Notes: generated by a model not told the origin, from the sequence alone. Shown: positions 22,979 through 33,243, counted from the first letter of the stretch. The stretch is DNA of 48,202 nucleotides from an uncultured beta proteobacterium (GCA_903894475.1 CAITQH010000434.1:1-48202), one strand, 5' to 3'. Made by a program: numbers and translations.

Positions 22979-25176
22979 GCGCACGCTCAATTTTGACGCA
23001 CTGGCGAAAGTACTGGAGCTTTGGCGCGCGTTCTTTGCTTAATCCGCGCTATTTGTATGGCCTTGTCAATGAATCCGGCAATCGACTGGTGAATTGGTCG
23101 GCTTGGTCAACCCCCGGAATGCTGGGGGCGGTCACCTTTGTCTGTCTGGTTTTGTTCGGTGTGCTGATCACTATTCCGTTTTCACGCGATGAGCAACTTG
23201 TGTTTTCTTTGGTTATGGTTTTGGTTGCTTTGTACATGCGTCGCTACGTTGGGACCTTGGTGACCCTGCTACTTGTCAGCCTTTCAGTGCTGGCATCGAC
23301 GCGTTACTTGTATTGGCGCTGCGTCACCAGTTTGCACGTCGAGTCGAGTCTTGATCTGTTGCTAGGTTTGGGCTTGTTGGCTGCCGAGTTCTACGCCTGG
23401 ATCATTTTGGTTGTCGGCTTTTTCCAGACAGCCTGGCCATTGAAGCGCAAGCCCGTGCCGATGCCGCAGGATTTATCAAAATGGCCAACGGTGGATGTGC
23501 TTATTCCTTCGTACGACGAACCCCTTTCGGTTGTTATACCAACGGTCATCGCCGCACTGGCCATGGACTGGCCGCGGGAGAAGATCAAGGTGTATCTTCT
23601 CGATGACGGACGGCGGGACGATTTTCGGGAGTTTGCCGCCTCGGTTGATGTGACCTATGTGACGCGTTCCAACAATTTACATGCCAAGGCTGGCAATATC
23701 AACGCTGCGCTGCCTCAAACAGACGGCGAGTTGATCGCTATTTTTGACTGCGATCACATCCCGACTCGAACCTTTTTGCAGTCGACCGTGGGTTTGTTTT
23801 TGCAAGATAGCCAACTTGCGATGGTGCAGACACCGCACCACTTCCTGTCGCCCGACCCTTTTGAGCGAAATCTTCAGTTGTTCCGACTGATGCCCAACGA
23901 AGGCGAATTGTTTTACGGACTGGTGCAGGACGGCAACGACCTGTGGAATGCAGCCTTCTTTTGCGGGTCCTGCGCAGTGTTGCGGCGCACCATGCTGCTG
24001 GAGGTCGGCGGTGTGGCTGTGGAGACTGTGACGGAGGATGCGCATACTGCCCTCAAACTGCACCGCTTGGGATACAACACGGCCTACTTGGGTGTGATTC
24101 AGGCCGCCGGACTGGCAACCGAGAGTTTGTCATCTCATGTGGGGCAGCGCATCCGCTGGGCGCGCGGCATGGCGCAGATTTTCAGAATTGACAACCCGCT
24201 GCTTGGCAAGGGCCTGCGCTGGCCGCAGCGCTTGTGCTATTTGAACGCCATGCTGCACTTCTTCTACGGTTTGCCGCGAATCATCTTTCTCACGGCTCCC
24301 CTTTCCTATCTGTTTTTCGAAGCGCACGTCATTCAGGCCTCGGCCGATTTGATTGCTGTCTATGCCTTGCCCCACCTGACGCACGCCAATATTGCCAACT
24401 CCCGAATGCAGGGAAAACACCGGCACACCTTCTGGGCTGAGGTATATGAGACTGCGTTGGCCTGGTACATCATGGTGCCAACGACACTGGCCATGATCAA
24501 TCCGAAATCGGGTCAGTTCAACGTAACCAGCAAGGGCGGACGGGTTGAGCACGAGTATTTCGACTGGAAAATTTCGATGCCCTATGTCGTCATTCTGGCA
24601 TTGAACATTGCTGGGATCGTCATCGGCCTTGGCCGCTTGTTCTGGTGGAATAGTCATGAATTCGGAACCGTCCTGTTCAATTTGATATGGACCGCCTATA
24701 ACCTGACGATTCTTGCAGCCACTCTGTCTGTCGCGCTGGAAGCAAGACAGATCAGGCGCCACTGGCGGGTTCAAATTGATTTACCGGCAATGATCAGGTT
24801 ACCCAATGGGCGCACTGTCGCCTGCGAAGTGGAAGATTTTTCCGAAGGCGGTCTGGCTATCAAACTGCCGACGGAAGTGCTTGTCGAGCAGGGGAGTGTG
24901 GTCAGAATATCCTTGTTCCGGGGAGAGCGGGAGTTCGCCATTCCGGCCGCAATCGTATTTAATCAGGGACTGGTGTTGCGGGCACGGTTTGAAAACATGA
25001 ACCTTGACGACTATCGTTCACTCGTTGCTGCAACCTTTTCGCGGGCGGATGCCTGGCAAGACTGGTTGCCTGAACGTGACATCGATCGCCCACTGCAAGG
25101 TATCCGGGAAGTGCTTGGTGTTGGTATCGATGGCTTGACTCGTTTTGTCAAGCGAATTGGCCTGAGTCGGCAGTAG
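22975..25176 (+). CDS. bcsA: Cellulose synthase catalytic subunit with PilZ domain
   Basis: Processive GT2 enzyme polymerising UDP-glucose into beta-1,4-glucan and moving the chain through the inner membrane. The 733-residue protein has N-terminal membrane helices (about 48-150) and a GT2 core with DVLIPSYDEP, LLDDGRRDDF, FDCDH (Asp258-Asp260), AAFFCGSCAVLRR (about 328), VTEDAHT (Glu354, Asp355) and QRIRWARG (from Gln391). Further membrane helices follow, then a PilZ domain with the c-di-GMP motifs RRHWR (from residue 594) and DFSEGG. All catalytic and regulatory residues appear intact, so the enzyme should be active and c-di-GMP dependent. The length is slightly below that of E. coli BcsA. 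It is coupled to bcsQ and followed at 14 bp by bcsB. Confidence 0.97.
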   Translation: MSARSILTHWRKYWSFGARSLLNPRYLYGLVNESGNRLVNWSAWSTPGMLGAVTFVCLVLFGVLITIPFSRDEQLVFSLVMVLVALYMRRYVGTLVTLLLVSLSVLASTRYLYWRCVTSLHVESSLDLLLGLGLLAAEFYAWIILVVGFFQTAWPLKRKPVPMPQDLSKWPTVDVLIPSYDEPLSVVIPTVIAALAMDWPREKIKVYLLDDGRRDDFREFAASVDVTYVTRSNNLHAKAGNINAALPQTDGELIAIFDCDHIPTRTFLQSTVGLFLQDSQLAMVQTPHHFLSPDPFERNLQLFRLMPNEGELFYGLVQDGNDLWNAAFFCGSCAVLRRTMLLEVGGVAVETVTEDAHTALKLHRLGYNTAYLGVIQAAGLATESLSSHVGQRIRWARGMAQIFRIDNPLLGKGLRWPQRLCYLNAMLHFFYGLPRIIFLTAPLSYLFFEAHVIQASADLIAVYALPHLTHANIANSRMQGKHRHTFWAEVYETALAWYIMVPTTLAMINPKSGQFNVTSKGGRVEHEYFDWKISMPYVVILALNIAGIVIGLGRLFWWNSHEFGTVLFNLIWTAYNLTILAATLSVALEARQIRRHWRVQIDLPAMIRLPNGRTVACEVEDFSEGGLAIKLPTEVLVEQGSVVRISLFRGEREFAIPAAIVFNQGLVLRARFENMNLDDYRSLVAATFSRADAWQDWLPERDIDRPLQGIREVLGVGIDGLTRFVKRIGLSRQ

Positions 25177-25190
25177 AGGCGGTTGCCAGT

Positions 25191-27530
25191 ATGGAAAAAA
25201 TGAAATTTGATGAAAGGCCACGAGTCTTGCGTTATCTGTCTCCAAAACTGAGTTTGGCCACGAGCATGCTTCTGTTGCTCGGCGTGTTGATCAGCGCACC
25301 AATCGAAGCCAAATCACCCAAGGCTGCGCAGAGCCAAGAGCGGATCGGTCTTGCTGGCAACCGACCTTCATTGCTCAAGACTGCCGCCATAGAGGCATCC
25401 GGGCAGCGAATCGTGTCGTTTAGCTTCAAGCAATTGGGGGCCTCAACACCGGTGCGACTGCGTGGCGTCGATGGGGCCATATCACTTCCTTTTTCGATTC
25501 GCTCCGATGAGGTGGTGGCCTCAGCGAAGTTGAAGTTGGACTATTCCTACTCGCCTGCCTTGTTGGCTGAGTTGAGCCATCTCAAGGTTATGCTCAATGA
25601 AGAAGTGGTTGCCGTCGTGCCCTTGCCTCGTGAGAAGGGTGTACTCAACCGGCGCGAAATAGATCTTGACCCACGTATTTTCACAGATTACAACAAGCTT
25701 CAGTTCCGGTTGATCGGGCATTACACCTACAAATGCGAAGACCCGTTGCACAGTTCGCTATGGCTTGAACTGAGCAACCTTGGGCAGCTTGAGTTGACGC
25801 TGGCGCCCTTGGCGTTGGCAAGCGACCTCAAGTATCTGCCGCTGCCGTTTTTCGAGAAACGCGACAACGCCGCGTTCAAGTTGCCATTCGTTTTTGCGGC
25901 TGCCCCGTCTTTCGGCATACTCAAGGCGGCAGGCGTACTGGCATCCTGGTTTGGCAGTCTTGCCAGTTATCGTGGTGCACGCTTCCCAACATTCCTGAAT
26001 GCCTTGCCAGAGGGAAATGCGGTCGTTTTTCTCGACGCAGGTGAAAAGTTGGGCAGCCTGCGCAGTGCATCGGCCGCGACGGTTTCCATCGAACCACATC
26101 CGAACAACCCGAACGCCAAGTTATTGTTGATTTCTGGTGATAACGAACAAGATTTGATGCGTGCCGCCAGGTCCATCGTATTTGGCAACGGAACGTTGAG
26201 TGGACAGCGCGTCGTGGTCACTCAGGACGTGGAGCCACCGCCCCGCAAACCGTACGACGCACCAGCGTGGGTGCCAACGGATAGACCGGTACGGTTTGCC
26301 GAATTGACCCAACCGGAAGAACTTCAGGCGCAGGGATTTTTCCCCAGTGTGATACCGGTAAATTTTCGCAATGCTCCGGACCTTTTTACCTGGCGCAGCC
26401 CAGGCGTTCCGATTGAATTGCGATATCGTTTTACAGCGTTGCCGCTGAGTAAGAAGGCGACACTCAATATCGGCATCAATGGAGAATTCGTTCGTGCAAT
26501 TGCACTTGATGAGTCGAACAGGAGGTCGGAGAGCAAGGACCTGTTGCAAGGGCCATTCTTTGACAAGGTGCCCAGCTACCGGGAAGATCGAATATCTGTC
26601 CCCCTGCATCGGGTCGATGGCCGCAGCCAACTGCAGTTTCAATACTATTTTGATCTGGTTAAGGAAGGTGAATGTCGTGACGCTCTGCCTGACAATTTGC
26701 GTGGCGCCATCGACCCGGAATCGACCCTTGATCTAAGCAATTTTCCGCACTATAGCGCCTTGCCAGACTTGGCGTTTTTCAGAAGTATCGGTTTTCCGTT
26801 CACACGTTTGGCGGACCTGTCTGAGACCGCGGCGGTCATGCCGGAACAACCCACAGCGGAGGAAATTGGAGCCTATTTGATGGTGATGGGTCGGATGGGT
26901 GAGGCTACGGGTTATCCCGCCCTGCGTCATGCGCTGGTATCGGCCACCGAATTGGACAAGGTGGCGCAACGTGATTTGATCGTCATCGGTTCGGCAAAAG
27001 ACCAGAATCTGATGAGCAAATGGGCTGACCATTTACCCTTGGTTCAAGTGGACGGCGAGCATCGCCTTCGCGAGCCGGACATATTCCGGCGCGCCATTTA
27101 TCGCTGGGAAGAGGAGGATATTCAGGCTACGCCGCGTCCCGAAGGCAGTTTGAAATTGCAAGGCGGTAGTTTGACAAGCCTGATGGCATTCGAGTCACCC
27201 TTACAGTCCGGGCGCAGCGTTGTCCTGTTGTACGCCGACAGATCTGCCGACCTGGTGAAGATAGCCGATATCCTGCTCGACCCCGAACGTATCAAGAACG
27301 TGCAGGGCGATTTTGTGGTGGTTGATGAGAAGGGTGATCGGTACGCCAAAGTCGGTGAGACCTATTATCTGGGTTCGTTGCCCATGAGCATCCATTTGCG
27401 TTGGGCGTTTTCGAATCATCCAATGCTGGTTAGTTTGCTCGGCGTTTTGATTTGCATCTTGTTAGCGGCGATCGCGTTTCGCGCCCTGCGTGAGGTGGCG
27501 GCCAAACGCATGCGGGAGCATCTTGAGTAG
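25191..27530 (+). CDS. bcsB: Cellulose synthase regulatory/periplasmic subunit BcsB
   Basis: A 779-residue periplasmic partner of BcsA, containing carbohydrate-binding and flavodoxin-like domains and a C-terminal membrane anchor (LLGVLICILLAAIAFRAL) that packs against BcsA. Family landmarks include PVRLRGVDGAISLPFSIRSD, LPLPREKG-like strands, and IGHYTYKCEDPLHSSLW, which matches the conserved Cys-Glu-Asp-Pro segment of BcsB. The N-terminal hydrophobic segment (LATSMLLLLGVLISAPIEAK) is the signal. BcsB guides the glucan to the outer-membrane channel. ATG 25191 lies 14 bp after bcsA; an ATG four codons later is an alternative. The order bcsA-bcsB-bcsZ-bcsC is classical. Confidence 0.95.
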   Translation: MEKMKFDERPRVLRYLSPKLSLATSMLLLLGVLISAPIEAKSPKAAQSQERIGLAGNRPSLLKTAAIEASGQRIVSFSFKQLGASTPVRLRGVDGAISLPFSIRSDEVVASAKLKLDYSYSPALLAELSHLKVMLNEEVVAVVPLPREKGVLNRREIDLDPRIFTDYNKLQFRLIGHYTYKCEDPLHSSLWLELSNLGQLELTLAPLALASDLKYLPLPFFEKRDNAAFKLPFVFAAAPSFGILKAAGVLASWFGSLASYRGARFPTFLNALPEGNAVVFLDAGEKLGSLRSASAATVSIEPHPNNPNAKLLLISGDNEQDLMRAARSIVFGNGTLSGQRVVVTQDVEPPPRKPYDAPAWVPTDRPVRFAELTQPEELQAQGFFPSVIPVNFRNAPDLFTWRSPGVPIELRYRFTALPLSKKATLNIGINGEFVRAIALDESNRRSESKDLLQGPFFDKVPSYREDRISVPLHRVDGRSQLQFQYYFDLVKEGECRDALPDNLRGAIDPESTLDLSNFPHYSALPDLAFFRSIGFPFTRLADLSETAAVMPEQPTAEEIGAYLMVMGRMGEATGYPALRHALVSATELDKVAQRDLIVIGSAKDQNLMSKWADHLPLVQVDGEHRLREPDIFRRAIYRWEEEDIQATPRPEGSLKLQGGSLTSLMAFESPLQSGRSVVLLYADRSADLVKIADILLDPERIKNVQGDFVVVDEKGDRYAKVGETYYLGSLPMSIHLRWAFSNHPMLVSLLGVLICILLAAIAFRALREVAAKRMREHLE

Positions 27531-27542
27531 CGTGGTGCTCCC

Positions 27543-28700
27543 ATGATGGCTTGGGAACAGTTGGCTTTGATGCGTTCACGTCGACACTTCCTGGAGTCCG
27601 TCGTGGCAGTGGCGCTGACGTCGTCCCGGACGGTACGTGCGGCAAACTGCGATGGCTGGTCTGACTGGATCATTTTCAGAGATAAGTTTGTCCAGGCTGA
27701 TGGGCGGGTCGTCGACTTTTCAGCGGACGCTCAGAGTACATCGGAGGGCCAGACTTATGCCATGTTTTTCGCGCTGGTGGCCAACGATAGGCCGAGCTTT
27801 GATCGATTGCTGGCTTGGACGCGCGCCAATCTGGCACAGGGTGATCTCACGGCCCGCCTCATGGCCTGGAAGTGGGGCAGGCGGACCGATGGCAACTGGG
27901 GCGTCATGGACAGTAATGCGGCGGGCGACGCCGACCTCTGGCTCGCCTATGTGCTATTTCAGGCCGCCCGGCGCTGGCGTGACAGCAGCCTGCAGGCAAC
28001 TGCCGAGTTGTTGCAGGCGCGCATTGAAAAGGAACTGGTGGTGAACGTCGCCGGGGTCGGCCCGGTGCTGTTGCCGGGGCCGCAGGGGTTCGCTTTGAAA
28101 TCCGGTGGCTGGAAGCTCAACCCAAGCTATTTGCCTCTGCCAGTCTTGCGTGGATTGGCGACCGAAGTACCGTCCGCGGTATGGGGAGCACTGGTAGCAA
28201 CCACGGTCACCATGATCGAATCGGTCACACCTCAATATCTGGTCCCTGACTGGGTCGCTGTAAGGCCCGAACGCGGCTTTGTGCTCGATCCTGAGTCGGG
28301 GTACCAGGGGAGCTATGACGCGATTCGAGCTTACCTGTGGGCCGCCATGATGCCGACGCAGGACCCCATGCGCAACCGTTTGCTGGCACGCATGACGGGG
28401 ATGAGGGAACTGGTTGAACGGCTGCTGGTTCCTCCTGCGAGCGTGAATGCCTATTCTGGACAACCCGAGGGGAGCGGCCCCGGAGGCTTTTCTGCGGCCC
28501 TGCTGCCATACTTGTATGCCGTGGGTGCAAAAACCGCCGCCAGGCAGCAGCGACTCAGAATTGTCGCGATGGGTGGCGTCCCGTTGGTTTATTACGAGCA
28601 GGCCCTGGGGCTTTTTTCGCTGGGCTGGATCGACCAGCACTTTCGGTTCGCGCCGGATGGTCGACTTGACTGGGGAGTGACTTTGACGTGCAAAATATGA
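27543..28700 (+). CDS. bcsZ: Periplasmic endo-1,4-glucanase, GH8
   Basis: Glycoside hydrolase family 8 endoglucanase that trims cellulose in the periplasm during export. The 385-residue product shows STSEGQTYAMFFALVANDR, containing the catalytic Glu, WGVMDSNAAGDADLWLA with the aspartates of the active site, and GSYDAIRAYLWA with the conserved Asp. The N-terminus has RSRRHFLESVVAVALTS, a twin-arginine-like pattern, so export by Tat or Sec cannot be settled by eye. The start is given at ATG 27543; an ATG at 27570, just before the twin arginine, would give a more compact signal. It lies 12 bp after bcsB and overlaps bcsC. Confidence 0.94.
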   Translation: MMAWEQLALMRSRRHFLESVVAVALTSSRTVRAANCDGWSDWIIFRDKFVQADGRVVDFSADAQSTSEGQTYAMFFALVANDRPSFDRLLAWTRANLAQGDLTARLMAWKWGRRTDGNWGVMDSNAAGDADLWLAYVLFQAARRWRDSSLQATAELLQARIEKELVVNVAGVGPVLLPGPQGFALKSGGWKLNPSYLPLPVLRGLATEVPSAVWGALVATTVTMIESVTPQYLVPDWVAVRPERGFVLDPESGYQGSYDAIRAYLWAAMMPTQDPMRNRLLARMTGMRELVERLLVPPASVNAYSGQPEGSGPGGFSAALLPYLYAVGAKTAARQQRLRIVAMGGVPLVYYEQALGLFSLGWIDQHFRFAPDGRLDWGVTLTCKI

Positions 28701-31700
28701 TTCACATGAAGAGGCTGGTTTGTTTGTTGTCTGCGCTGGGTATTGGCATTCCCGGCGCCTGGTCTGCTGATGATGCGGCGACCCGCCAATTGGTGGCGCA
28801 GGCGCACTATTGGCAACAAAATGGCCGGGATGATCTTGCCAGCGATGCCTGGAAGAAATTGCTGCGGGCGGATGTGAACCATCCTGAGGGGTTGGTGCGT
28901 CTCGGCCTGCTTGAAGCACGCGCGGGCCATGTTGCACAGGCCCAAGAGCTATATCAGCGTGCCACGCAACTGCCATCGGCACCAGCCGGTCTGGCGGAAC
29001 TTGAAACCGTGTTGAAGGCCGGAAAAAATGCGCCCACAATCAGCACCGCCCGCAAACAGGCGCAGTCCGGCCAGGCTGAAGCCGCTACAAGAACGTATCG
29101 AAGCGCACTGGGGACCAGCAAGCCGACAGGTCAATTGGGTCTGGAGTATTACCAAACCCTGGGCGCTACGCGCGAAGGGTGGGAAGAAGCACGTCGTGGC
29201 CTGGAGCAATTGGCCCGCAGCAACCCCGGAAATCAACGTTACCAACTGGCTCTGGCGCGCCACCTGACCTATCGCGAATCAGCGCGGCGTGAAGGCATCC
29301 GCCAGCTCTCCACCTTGAGGCAACAGGACCAGGCCGAGGAGGTGCGCAAGAGCTTGAGCCAGGCCTTGGTCTGGCTTAACGCCCGGAGCGGTGATCGAGC
29401 CTTGTTTACCGGCTATCTGTCCCGCTTTCCTGAGGACCAGGCGGTGCGGGAGCGTTTGGCGCTGTTGGATCAGTCTTTGGTTGAGACGAAGAAAGGGGGG
29501 CGGGCAGGCCGAAGTCAGGCTGGATTCAAACTATTGGAACAGGGTGACGCGGAAGGGGCTGCGGCGCGTTTCGAATCCATCCTGGCCAAAAAACCGCGTG
29601 ATGCCGATGCCCTTGGCGGACTCGGGACCGTTCGTTTGCGGCAGCAGGCGTTCAGTGAAGCGGTTCGTTTGCTTGACCAGGCGATGTTGCACGATCATCA
29701 GCACCCCGAGCGCTGGAAGCAGGCTCGCGATACGGCCTACTACTGGACGCTGTTGCAGCCAGTGCTGGCAGCGCGACAGGCGGGAAAGCTGTTGGACCTG
29801 GAAGACAAGTTGATTGAGGCCAACAAACTTGATGAGCGTCAGATCCTGGGTCAGGTGTTGATGGGTGATTTGTGGCTGGAAAAACGTCAGCTGGCCAAAG
29901 CCGAGTCTATGTACCGGCTGGCGCTCAAGACCTCGGCCACTGATCCGGGTGCGTTTCGTGGCTTGATCACGGTGTTGCTGCAGACTGCGCGCGAGGGTGA
30001 GGCCATGGCCATGATTTCGCAGTTGGATGAAGCCGCCGCATCAAAGATGGGCGGACTCAACCAGCTAAAGGCTAGCGCCCTGCTGAAGCTGTCTGAGGCT
30101 GACGAACGCGCGGCCGATTATCCGGCGGCTGCGGCCAAGCTTGAAGCCGCCCTGCTGCTTGATCCCACCGATCCCTGGCCGCGACTTGCTTTGGCGCGTC
30201 AGTACCAGCATCAGGGCGACTTGAGCAAAGCCGATGCCATGCTCGATATGCTGTTGGTGGCCCATCCCAAGCTGGTTGAAGCCTTGCATGCGCGCGCCCT
30301 GCTGTACGCCGAGCAAAAGCGTTGGCTTGATGGAGTGAGCATGATGGAGAGAATACCTGTTGCCGCACGCAGCAAGAATATGCTTGAGGACTTGCAGCGA
30401 CTCTCGGTCAATCTCCAGGTCCAGCGCGCTGAACAGATGTTTGCCCAGGGCAATTTGCAGGCTGCGCGGGCGGCCGCGCTGCAAGCCGAGTCGCAAGCTG
30501 GTGGGGAGCTCTCGCTGTTGACACAGGTGGCCGGATGCTGGTCCCGTCTTGGGCAAGGCGTCGAGGCCTTGCGTCTGCTGCGCGACCTTGTCAAACGCTC
30601 GCCCGCAGACAATGTGGACTTGCGCATTCAGTACGCTGGCGTCCTGCTCGACACCAGGCAGGACGGCGAACTCGCTCCAGTGCTACGCGGTTTGAGCGAA
30701 GCGCGCCGTCTGACGAGTTCGCAACAGGAAGACCTGAACAAGATCATTCTGGCCTACACGCTGCGCCAGACCGACGCCTTGAGAGAAGCAGGTCGACTCG
30801 ACGATGCGCTGCGCACGCTTGGTCCGGCACTGGAGCGCTCGGACGAACCGCGCCTGATCATGGCGCTGGCACGGATTCAAAACACCAGTGGCGATCCGCG
30901 CAAGGCGCTGGCTACCGCAGAACGGGCGATTGCACGCGAGCCCAATGATTTGGATCATCGTTTGTTCGCCAGCGCTGTCGCCTTGGGTGCCAAGGTCATC
31001 GACAGCGCGGCGCTGCACGCCAGTATTGCACTCGAAATTGGACCCGATGATCAGCGAGCCTTGATTGCCGCCGCCCGGGTTGAGAAAGTGCGCGGCAACG
31101 CAGACCAGGCCCTGTTGTATTTTGAGAGAGCGCAAGCAATCGAGCGGCGCAAGCTTGCTGCTTCTGCAACGCCCGCAAATTTGCCGCCGACGCCAGTCAC
31201 AGAGCATGCCGGGTTGCTGCCGATTCCGGACCTGCGAGAGGCAAGGGTGCTCGCTCCTTCGAGCCCGCCCGTGGCGTCGCGGCCATTGCTGCAGAGCACA
31301 CAACGCGAGCCCACGCTGGGCGCTGAAATCGATGCCATCAAATTGAAGCTGGCCACTAGCGTGGACTTGGCGCCACGTTTTAGGGCGCGCTCGGGTGAAC
31401 CGGGATTGGGCCGCCTGAGTGAGTTCGAACTTCCGCTTGAGCTTGCCGTGCCTACCAGCGCCAATGGCGCTTTTACTTTGCGCTTGACGCCGACCATGCT
31501 CAGCGTCGGGGCGCTCAATCGCAGCGATCCGGGCAATATCGCCAAGGTCGGGGCGGCAGCCTTGGGGCCACTGCAGAGCGGCTTTGATCCGGTGGCAGAT
31601 CAGGACGCCAGCGGCATGGCAATTTCGGTCGGCTATCGCGACGATGAGCTGACCATGCGCATTGGCACGACGCCGCTCGGATTCCTGGTCACGCATGTGG

Positions 31701-32452
31701 TCGGCGAGCTGAGTTTCTCCAGTCACCTTGATGAACTCACGCTGAAAGGCGCATTGAGTCGACGCGCGGTCACCGATAGCGTGCTTTCATCAGCAGGCAT
31801 GCGTGATCCACTGACAATGCAGGCTTGGGGTGGTGTGGTCAAAACCGGCGCCCAGTTCGGAGTCACTTACGGTGGCGACGAACGCGGTGTCTACGCCGAC
31901 TTGGGGGCTGCGCAACTGAGCGGAAAAGGGGTCAAGGACAATACACAGATCGAGGCCAGCCTGGGTACCTATTGGCGCGTCTACCAGAGCGTCAACTCCA
32001 AATTGAAGCTGGGACTGAATCTGACGGCGATGGCCTACCGTGACAACCTCGGATTTTTCACGCTCGGACATGGCGGCTATTTCAGTCCGCAGCAGTATTT
32101 GAGTCTCGGTGTTCCCTGGGAATTGACTGGGCGTCGGGGTGCTCTGAGCTATCAAATGGGCGGTGACTTCAGTTTGCAAAAGTTCTCGCAGGATCGTGTC
32201 GCCTACTTCCCGAACGATCCTGCTTTTCAGAATGCCTGGACCCTGAAGGCCGGGACCACCTATCCTGCGTATTACGAGGCGGAATCGAGCTCCGGCCTGG
32301 GCTACAACCTGTACGGTGCGTTTGAGTATCCTTTCACACCAAGGTTGATCTTCGGTGGTCGACTGGCTTTTGAAAACAGCCGCAACTATGCTCAGCAAAC
32401 CGGGACCGTCTTTTTGCGCTACGCGTTCGATGGTTTTGGTTTTGGTTTTTGA
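28697..32452 (+). CDS. bcsC: Cellulose export protein BcsC (TPR scaffold plus outer-membrane barrel)
   Basis: A protein of about 1251 residues with a signal peptide (LVCLLSALGIGIPGAWSAD), a long series of TPR-like helical repeats through residue about 810, a Pro/Ala-rich linker, and a C-terminal BcsC-type barrel of about 340 residues. The barrel ends in aromatic residues (FDGFGFGF), as expected for an outer-membrane insertion signal. BcsC carries the glucan across the periplasm and outer membrane. The chosen ATG 28697 overlaps the bcsZ stop (ATGA); GTG 28688 and ATG 28706 are in-frame alternatives. It is somewhat longer than E. coli BcsC. A short 5-bp dyad (GATGC/GCATC) spans the stop codon at 32451-32465. 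Confidence 0.95.
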   Translation: MIHMKRLVCLLSALGIGIPGAWSADDAATRQLVAQAHYWQQNGRDDLASDAWKKLLRADVNHPEGLVRLGLLEARAGHVAQAQELYQRATQLPSAPAGLAELETVLKAGKNAPTISTARKQAQSGQAEAATRTYRSALGTSKPTGQLGLEYYQTLGATREGWEEARRGLEQLARSNPGNQRYQLALARHLTYRESARREGIRQLSTLRQQDQAEEVRKSLSQALVWLNARSGDRALFTGYLSRFPEDQAVRERLALLDQSLVETKKGGRAGRSQAGFKLLEQGDAEGAAARFESILAKKPRDADALGGLGTVRLRQQAFSEAVRLLDQAMLHDHQHPERWKQARDTAYYWTLLQPVLAARQAGKLLDLEDKLIEANKLDERQILGQVLMGDLWLEKRQLAKAESMYRLALKTSATDPGAFRGLITVLLQTAREGEAMAMISQLDEAAASKMGGLNQLKASALLKLSEADERAADYPAAAAKLEAALLLDPTDPWPRLALARQYQHQGDLSKADAMLDMLLVAHPKLVEALHARALLYAEQKRWLDGVSMMERIPVAARSKNMLEDLQRLSVNLQVQRAEQMFAQGNLQAARAAALQAESQAGGELSLLTQVAGCWSRLGQGVEALRLLRDLVKRSPADNVDLRIQYAGVLLDTRQDGELAPVLRGLSEARRLTSSQQEDLNKIILAYTLRQTDALREAGRLDDALRTLGPALERSDEPRLIMALARIQNTSGDPRKALATAERAIAREPNDLDHRLFASAVALGAKVIDSAALHASIALEIGPDDQRALIAAARVEKVRGNADQALLYFERAQAIERRKLAASATPANLPPTPVTEHAGLLPIPDLREARVLAPSSPPVASRPLLQSTQREPTLGAEIDAIKLKLATSVDLAPRFRARSGEPGLGRLSEFELPLELAVPTSANGAFTLRLTPTMLSVGALNRSDPGNIAKVGAAALGPLQSGFDPVADQDASGMAISVGYRDDELTMRIGTTPLGFLVTHVVGELSFSSHLDELTLKGALSRRAVTDSVLSSAGMRDPLTMQAWGGVVKTGAQFGVTYGGDERGVYADLGAAQLSGKGVKDNTQIEASLGTYWRVYQSVNSKLKLGLNLTAMAYRDNLGFFTLGHGGYFSPQQYLSLGVPWELTGRRGALSYQMGGDFSLQKFSQDRVAYFPNDPAFQNAWTLKAGTTYPAYYEAESSSGLGYNLYGAFEYPFTPRLIFGGRLAFENSRNYAQQTGTVFLRYAFDGFGFGF

Positions 32453-32466
32453 TGCAATAAGCATCC

Positions 32467-33234
32467 ATGCAGGTCATTGCCTTCATCTCCGGCAAAGGCG
32501 GGGTCGGAAAAACCACACTCGCAGCCAACGTTGCCATTGCCCTGGCTCAAGAAGGAAAGAGGGTATTGCTGATCGATCTGGACGTGCAAAACGCATTACG
32601 CCTGCACCTTGGCATGGATCCGCTCGACATTGCAGGAATTGTCCGGGAGGGTATCTCACCAACGTCGATGTTCAGGAGTCCGTTTGGGGTCAAGTTCATC
32701 CCGTTTGGCATCGCGCTGAAGACCGAACTGGAGGAGTTTGAGACCGTACTTCGGCAACATCCAGCCTGGATTCTTGATCGTATTGTTGCGCTCGGTAAGC
32801 ACGCTATTGATTTTGTCGTTCTCGATACGCCGCCGGGCTCTTCCGTGTTTCTTCGGCAAGCCTTGTTTGCGGCAAACCTGGCCCTTGGTGTTGTTTTGGC
32901 CGACGCAGCATCGTTTGCCACGATTCCACGGCTTTTTAGTCTGGTGACCGAGTACACCCGTGCACGCGACGATTTTTACGGTCTGAGATTGCTGGCCAAC
33001 CAAGTTTCGGATCAAAATCAGTTGTGCGCGCAAGTTCGCGCTGCGTTGCAGACGGACTACGGAAAGAGCATGGTTCCAATTGCAGTTCGCTGCGCAGTGG
33101 CGGTCTCAGAGTCGTTGGCCTTTGAGCAACCGGTGCTCCAATACGACAACTCCTGCAGCGCCAGTCAAGATATCACGCGACTGGCTCAGTGGCTAATCAA
33201 ATGGAGTGCATCAGCGGGGTCGCGAGTTCGCTAG
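32467..33234 (+). CDS. Second BcsQ-like ParA/MinD ATPase
   Basis: A 255-residue paralogue of the bcsQ product at 22214. It keeps GKGGVGKTTLAANVA (deviant Walker A), LIDLDVQNALRLHLG, and VVLDTPPGSSVFLRQ (Walker B). The shared QNALRLHLG[IM]D segment shows common ancestry, but the rest is well diverged. It lies 14 bp after bcsC, so it closes the cellulose operon, and converges on the deacetylase gene with a 9-bp gap. Two BcsQ-type ATPases in one locus may serve two synthases: one for BcsA and one for the PgaC-like enzyme encoded on the other strand. That division is inference. Confidence 0.9.
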   Translation: MQVIAFISGKGGVGKTTLAANVAIALAQEGKRVLLIDLDVQNALRLHLGMDPLDIAGIVREGISPTSMFRSPFGVKFIPFGIALKTELEEFETVLRQHPAWILDRIVALGKHAIDFVVLDTPPGSSVFLRQALFAANLALGVVLADAASFATIPRLFSLVTEYTRARDDFYGLRLLANQVSDQNQLCAQVRAALQTDYGKSMVPIAVRCAVAVSESLAFEQPVLQYDNSCSASQDITRLAQWLIKWSASAGSRVR

Positions 33235-33243
33235 CTCCTGATT

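Noticed and set aside
27954..29039. A 361-codon - strand frame over bcsZ and bcsC
   Set aside because: Antisense shadow in GC-rich coding DNA.
30683..31726. A 347-codon - strand frame inside bcsC
   Set aside because: Antisense to well-formed TPR and barrel sequence.
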